DNA from: Bacillota bacterium
Lineage (GTDB): Bacteria; Bacillota; Bacilli; Bacillales_B; DSM-18226
Reading direction: 5' to 3'
Length of the DNA stretch: 13,903 nucleotides
NCBI GenBank assembly: GCA_021821235.1
Contig: JAKACS010000018.1
Span: 1-13,903, forward strand
Shown: positions 13,346 to 13,903 of the stretch, in pieces
How the letters are laid out: each line of letters begins with the position of its first letter
How positions within the stretch are numbered: position 1 is the first letter of the stretch
Position numbers and translations under genes: made by a program
Notes under the pieces: generated by a model
Seen by the model: the letters and a program-made list of their open reading frames with translations, nothing else
Databases searched by the model: none
What the model was told of the DNA's origin: nothing

Positions 13346-13903
13346 TTATTGTGCAGGCGCAGCTGCAGCGGATTGTGGGTTGAGTGCACCTTTGAGGTCT
13401 TTGTCATCAACTTTTACACCCGCTGCTTTAATTTCTTTCTGCATTACTTTATCAATAATTTGGTTCGTTAGTTTTGCTGATTTTACTTTGTATTCAATAT
13501 CTTTTTTCATTGCTTCGAAGGATTGTTTCTTTTTCTCGCCGGTTTTTTGAATGATATGGTAGCCGTAAGCTGTTTTAACAGGTGTGCTGATTTCATTCAT
13601 TTTTAAAGCAAAAGCTGCTTTTTCAAATGCAGGATCCATCTGTCCTGTTCCAAACCAGCCAAGATCACCGCCTTTTTGAGCTGTACCAGTATCTTTTGAA
13701 TATTTTTTCGCTAAGTCTTCAAATTTTGCACCAGCATCAAGCTGTTTTTTCACATCATTCGCGGTCGCTTCATCAGCAACGAGAATTTGACGTGCCCGGA
13801 TATCTGGCTGGTATTTGTCATAATAATCTTTTAATTCTTTATCTGTTGCCGTTACTTCCTTTAATGCAGCTTTTTCCTGCATCATACCAACTTTCATTGA
13901 TTT
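13346..13903 (-). CDS. prsA: PrsA-like foldase, parvulin-type peptidyl-prolyl isomerase, N-terminal part missing
   Basis: This is the C-terminal 185 residues of a PrsA-type lipoprotein foldase, which assists folding of exported proteins on the outer face of the membrane. The signal peptide and lipobox lie beyond the right edge; the frame is still open at base 13903. The parvulin domain runs from RARQILV to AYGYHIIQKTG and includes GGDLGWFGTGQM and FEKAAFAL. A helical stretch and an alanine-rich tail (AAAAPAQ) follow. The second catalytic-type histidine is present in GYHII. The first, normally in a (S/R)HILV motif, is glutamine here (CAA, complement of 13787-13789). Position next to yhaL matches B. 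subtilis prsA. The start at an internal ATG (13897) is not real. Confidence 0.9.
   Translation of the reverse strand, partial: KSMKVGMMQEKAALKEVTATDKELKDYYDKYQPDIRARQILVADEATANDVKKQLDAGAKFEDLAKKYSKDTGTAQKGGDLGWFGTGQMDPAFEKAAFALKMNEISTPVKTAYGYHIIQKTGEKKKQSFEAMKKDIEYKVKSAKLTNQIIDKVMQKEIKAAGVKVDDKDLKGALNPQSAAAAPAQ

Overview
The window looks like chromosomal DNA of a Bacillaceae member (Bacillus or a close relative). It carries the hemZ / yhaR-yhaQ-yhaP-yhaO-yhaN-yhaM-yhaL / prsA neighbourhood known from Bacillus subtilis. Shine-Dalgarno sequences are strong AAAGGAGG types, GTG and TTG starts are used, and most genes end in classic hairpin plus T-tract terminators. Assignments rest on family motifs, protein length and gene order recalled from B. 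subtilis; no database search was run.

Layout. (1) 1-1384: the end of an L-cystine-type amino-acid ABC transporter, a permease (tcyB-like, cut by the left edge) and its ATPase (tcyC-like), closed by a terminator. (2) 1442-1718: a short intergenic region with a 21-bp direct repeat and a good sigma-A promoter for hemZ. (3) 1719-3230: hemZ, a radical-SAM enzyme whose stop codon lies in the loop of its own terminator. (4) 3231-4253: about 1 kb without a credible gene. It holds two tandem arrays that both have a 52-bp period but differ in sequence, a degenerate dispersed element, a terminator-like hairpin and the yhaR promoter. (5) 4254-5263: yhaR (crotonase family) facing a small yhzD-like gene across a shared, apparently bidirectional terminator. 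(6) 5429-7574: yhaQ-yhaP, a NatAB-like ABC exporter with overlapping genes. (7) 7679-13304: yhaO (Mre11/SbcD-like nuclease), yhaN (Rad50/SbcC-like ATPase), yhaM (3'-5' exoribonuclease) and yhaL (small membrane protein). (8) 13346-13903: the C-terminal part of prsA on the minus strand, cut by the right edge.

How the parts fit. The most interesting module is yhaO-yhaN-yhaM. YhaN has Rad50-like ATPase ends and long predicted coiled coils. Where Rad50/SbcC carries a zinc hook, it instead has a tight hydrophobic hairpin (about residues 475-513) that looks like two membrane helices. This suggests a membrane-anchored Mre11-Rad50-like nuclease, encoded next to an exoribonuclease and a small membrane protein. 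The second notable region is the intergenic repeat tract between hemZ and yhaR, the place where, as I recall, B. subtilis has the khtSTU genes.
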